DNA from: Chara braunii
Lineage: Eukaryota; Streptophyta; Charophyceae; Charales; Characeae
Length of the DNA stretch: 33,517 nt
Assembly: GCA_003427395.1 (NCBI GenBank)
Contig: BFEA01000210.1
Coordinates: 1,800,566-1,834,082 of the forward strand
Direction of reading: 5' to 3'
Shown here: piece by piece, positions 31,761 to 33,517 of the stretch
Layout: each line of letters begins with the position of its first letter
How positions within the stretch are numbered: the first letter of the stretch is position 1
Made by a program: the position numbers and the translations under genes
The notes under the pieces: generated by a model
What the model saw: only the letters and a program-made list of their open reading frames with translations
Told to the model about the DNA's origin: nothing
Databases searched by the model: none

Positions 31761-32525
31761 AATGACAGAAAACCAAATTGCACCATCACAATGAAAGTCA
31801 GATAGTCGTATGTCGAACATAAAGTAGAATGTGCCAAGTTACACACCAAATAAGAACAAAGCAATGAACTCAATTGTCAATGTTAGCCCCCATCTCACCT
31901 GCACCAACAATGTAACCAATATTGCTGTCGTAGTGTTTTTTTTTTCACGTCACACCAGGTGTGGCCTTGGCTACACGTAAACTGATCGACGTGTCAACAT
32001 TTATCTGAATGGGTGCCTTGACGACTTCAATCGTGGCAACATTCAAGGATGAGTGGGGTGTGAGTTAGTGTAAGCGCGCATTATTGCGTTGCACGATAGG
32101 TGACCGAATAGCTACCGATCTCGGAGGGCCGTTAACGAAGCCGCGAGTTCACGCAACGATGCAAGTGATGATTGCAGTTGGTTAGACTCGTCGCACGCAT
32201 GGAGCGCGTGCATTTCGCCACGATGTATGGTCCATCATAGGCCCGACCAGTGGGTCGTGACGTCTACGATTACGAATCATAGGACTGATCGTCATTCAAC
32301 GACTTGGTGCTCGGCAGTTGGGTAAAACATACCAAATGGGTATGCAATCGTCACACACCACATTTAGATGGGACATGGCAAGCGCTTGAGTTCACTGAGT
32401 TCTCAATCCCATAAGATTGGTTATTTACTGTGCGTTGTTAATTTTTAATTTGAGTTTTTCTTTTCTTTTTGCTTTTCGGTTTGATCGGGTCCGATTAAAG
32501 GGACCCGTTGTCGGTAAGGACAAAA
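31761..32525. other. No gene recognised; possible LTR body
   Basis: If the LTR edge is real, the LTR body on the minus strand would lie here. No TG start could be chosen with confidence. Confidence 0.3.
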
Positions 32526-32598
32526 TTTTTATCCGCCAGCTTCGACATAGACGATGTTTTTATCCGCCAGTTTTGACATAGGTGATGTTTTTAACCAT
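32526..32598. repeat. 31-bp tandem repeat, about 2.3 copies
   Basis: TTTTTATCCGCCAGCTTCGA... recurs at 32557 and begins again at 32588, period 31 bases, with GACATAG and GATG conserved in each unit. Confidence 0.85.
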
Positions 32599-32799
32599 GT
32601 GTCGGAAGGCGCGGCCTTTGGGTAGTGCCACAACAAAGGGCAAGGGGTTGGAACGTGGAAGGCCTTGGGTCCTTCAGTGTGTGGCCCAACGGCTCCGGTG
32701 AGGCCTTGGTTTCACTCCAGTGAGGCCAAACCCTGTTGGAAATTACTTATAAGGCTTTTCTTTTTTTTTTAATTATCTCTATACTCCTAAAGCAAGCAA

Positions 32800-33270
32800 A
32801 GGGCCCAGCATGACGCGTCCCGCCGGGCCCAACGAAAATCGGTGTGGAGAGGCGCGGACAAAGCGGTGGTACCGCGGCCGGGAGGAGGTCTGAATTGGGC
32901 GGCGTGACCGTCGTGGGGTAGAGGCTGCAGGGGAGCGGAGGCCCAGAGGGAGGATAGCAGGCGGGGCGGGGAAACGGTGAGGTGTGCGCGCGGGGACATG
33001 CCTATGGTACCGCGGTCGCGAGGAGGCGAGGTGGACGGTCACAATCGTCGCGGGGTTGGGATTGAAGTCGCAGCGAAGGAGAGGCCCGCGGGGACGCTAG
33101 CAGGCCGTTGTGCATGGAGGGCGGGTGGCAGGCGCGTAGGGGATTCTGCGCGTGCGAAAATGGAAGCGGGCTGCGTGCGCGCGCGAAGGGCGGAAAAGTC
33201 CGAAGTGTCGACGGCGGTCGGGGGCAGACCGGCGTGCTAGCAGGTAAGCGGGCGGGGAAGGCAGCTGTGC
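32800..33270. other. GC- and CpG-rich block with diverged internal repeat
   Basis: Composition rises sharply with frequent CG, including CGCGCGCGAAGG. GGTACCGCGG plus a GAGGAGG follow-on occurs at about 32868 and 33006, suggesting an old 137-bp duplication. Open frames on both strands are a by-product of high GC; no protein family recognised. It could be a CpG island of a gene outside the window. Confidence 0.5.
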
Positions 33271-33328
33271 GCGGGATGTGGGAGGGACACGTATGCAAAA
33301 AGAGAAGCGGGGTGTGGGAGATTTATTG

Positions 33329-33380
33329 TCTCTCTCTCTCTCTCACACACACACACATACACACACACACACACACACAC
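33329..33380. repeat. Compound (TC)n(AC)n microsatellite
   Basis: TC repeats switch to AC repeats at about 33344, with one AT interruption. Confidence 0.95.
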
Positions 33381-33475
33381 GAACTATTCATTCCGATTTT
33401 GCTAAAAACGTGGTAGTGTATATTTCCACGTTTCAGTAGAAGATTCATTCCGTTTCTGCTCATCCTATCGATGGA

Positions 33476-33476
<1 letters not shown>

Positions 33477-33517
<41 letters not shown>
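33477..33517. repeat. (TG)n microsatellite, cut by window end
   Basis: TG repeats run to the last base, so the array continues outside. Confidence 0.95.

Noticed and set aside
32779-33416. Overlapping open frames in the GC-rich block on both strands
   Set aside because: High GC lowers stop frequency; Arg/Pro/Ser-rich products with no conserved motif are expected by chance.

Overview
This is nuclear DNA from a eukaryote with a large, repeat-rich genome. No bacterial-style operon, complete host gene, rRNA or intact tRNA is visible. Long dinucleotide arrays, a 642-base assembly gap, plant-like L1-type LINE remains, hAT-like short elements and a Penelope/Coprina-type reverse transcriptase relic suggest the green lineage. 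A streptophyte alga such as a charophyte is my best guess, but this is inference from element types, not from a host marker gene.

Layout. 1-10490: mostly non-coding, with microsatellites, two families of short inverted-repeat elements (copies near 2104-2655, 5023-5586, 3296-3398 and 4469-4557), one weak candidate exon with a Cys/His cluster (1015-1206) and several small tandem duplications. 10500-14075: two LINE reverse-transcriptase relics that diverge from each other; the plus-strand copy retains the FADD motif and the zinc-knuckle (zf-RVT) C-terminus. 14400-15075: a degenerate complex tandem array. 15191-15506: a large foldback element. 15600-18080: a third LINE relic, minus strand, cut by a 777-bp hAT-like element with a perfect 8-bp target duplication. 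18453-19207: a related hAT-like element in inverted orientation. 19840-21123: a fourth LINE relic, itself interrupted. 21125-22506: G-rich, poorly assembled sequence, a GATT array and the gap.

24000-27715 is the most interesting stretch: a decayed multi-part coding region. It has a coiled-coil-like part, a Cys-rich part, a CxC/histidine part and a reverse-transcriptase fingers/palm part resembling Penelope-like (Coprina) elements or their domesticated rvt relatives. It carries inserted short elements and is cut off just after the first catalytic Asp by TG and CAAT arrays. 28200-29822 holds CGTACG-rich sequence and a 0.5-0.7-kb tandem duplication. 30025-30480 is a fifth LINE relic, followed by a tRNA-like SINE head. 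At about 31723-31738 there is a tRNA-Met-type primer binding site next to an LTR edge on the minus strand. The window ends in a GC-rich block and more microsatellites.

Nothing here works as a set of cooperating host genes. The window records nested insertion and decay: LINEs hit by hAT-like elements, a Penelope-type relic hit by a related short element, and microsatellites growing at the junctions.
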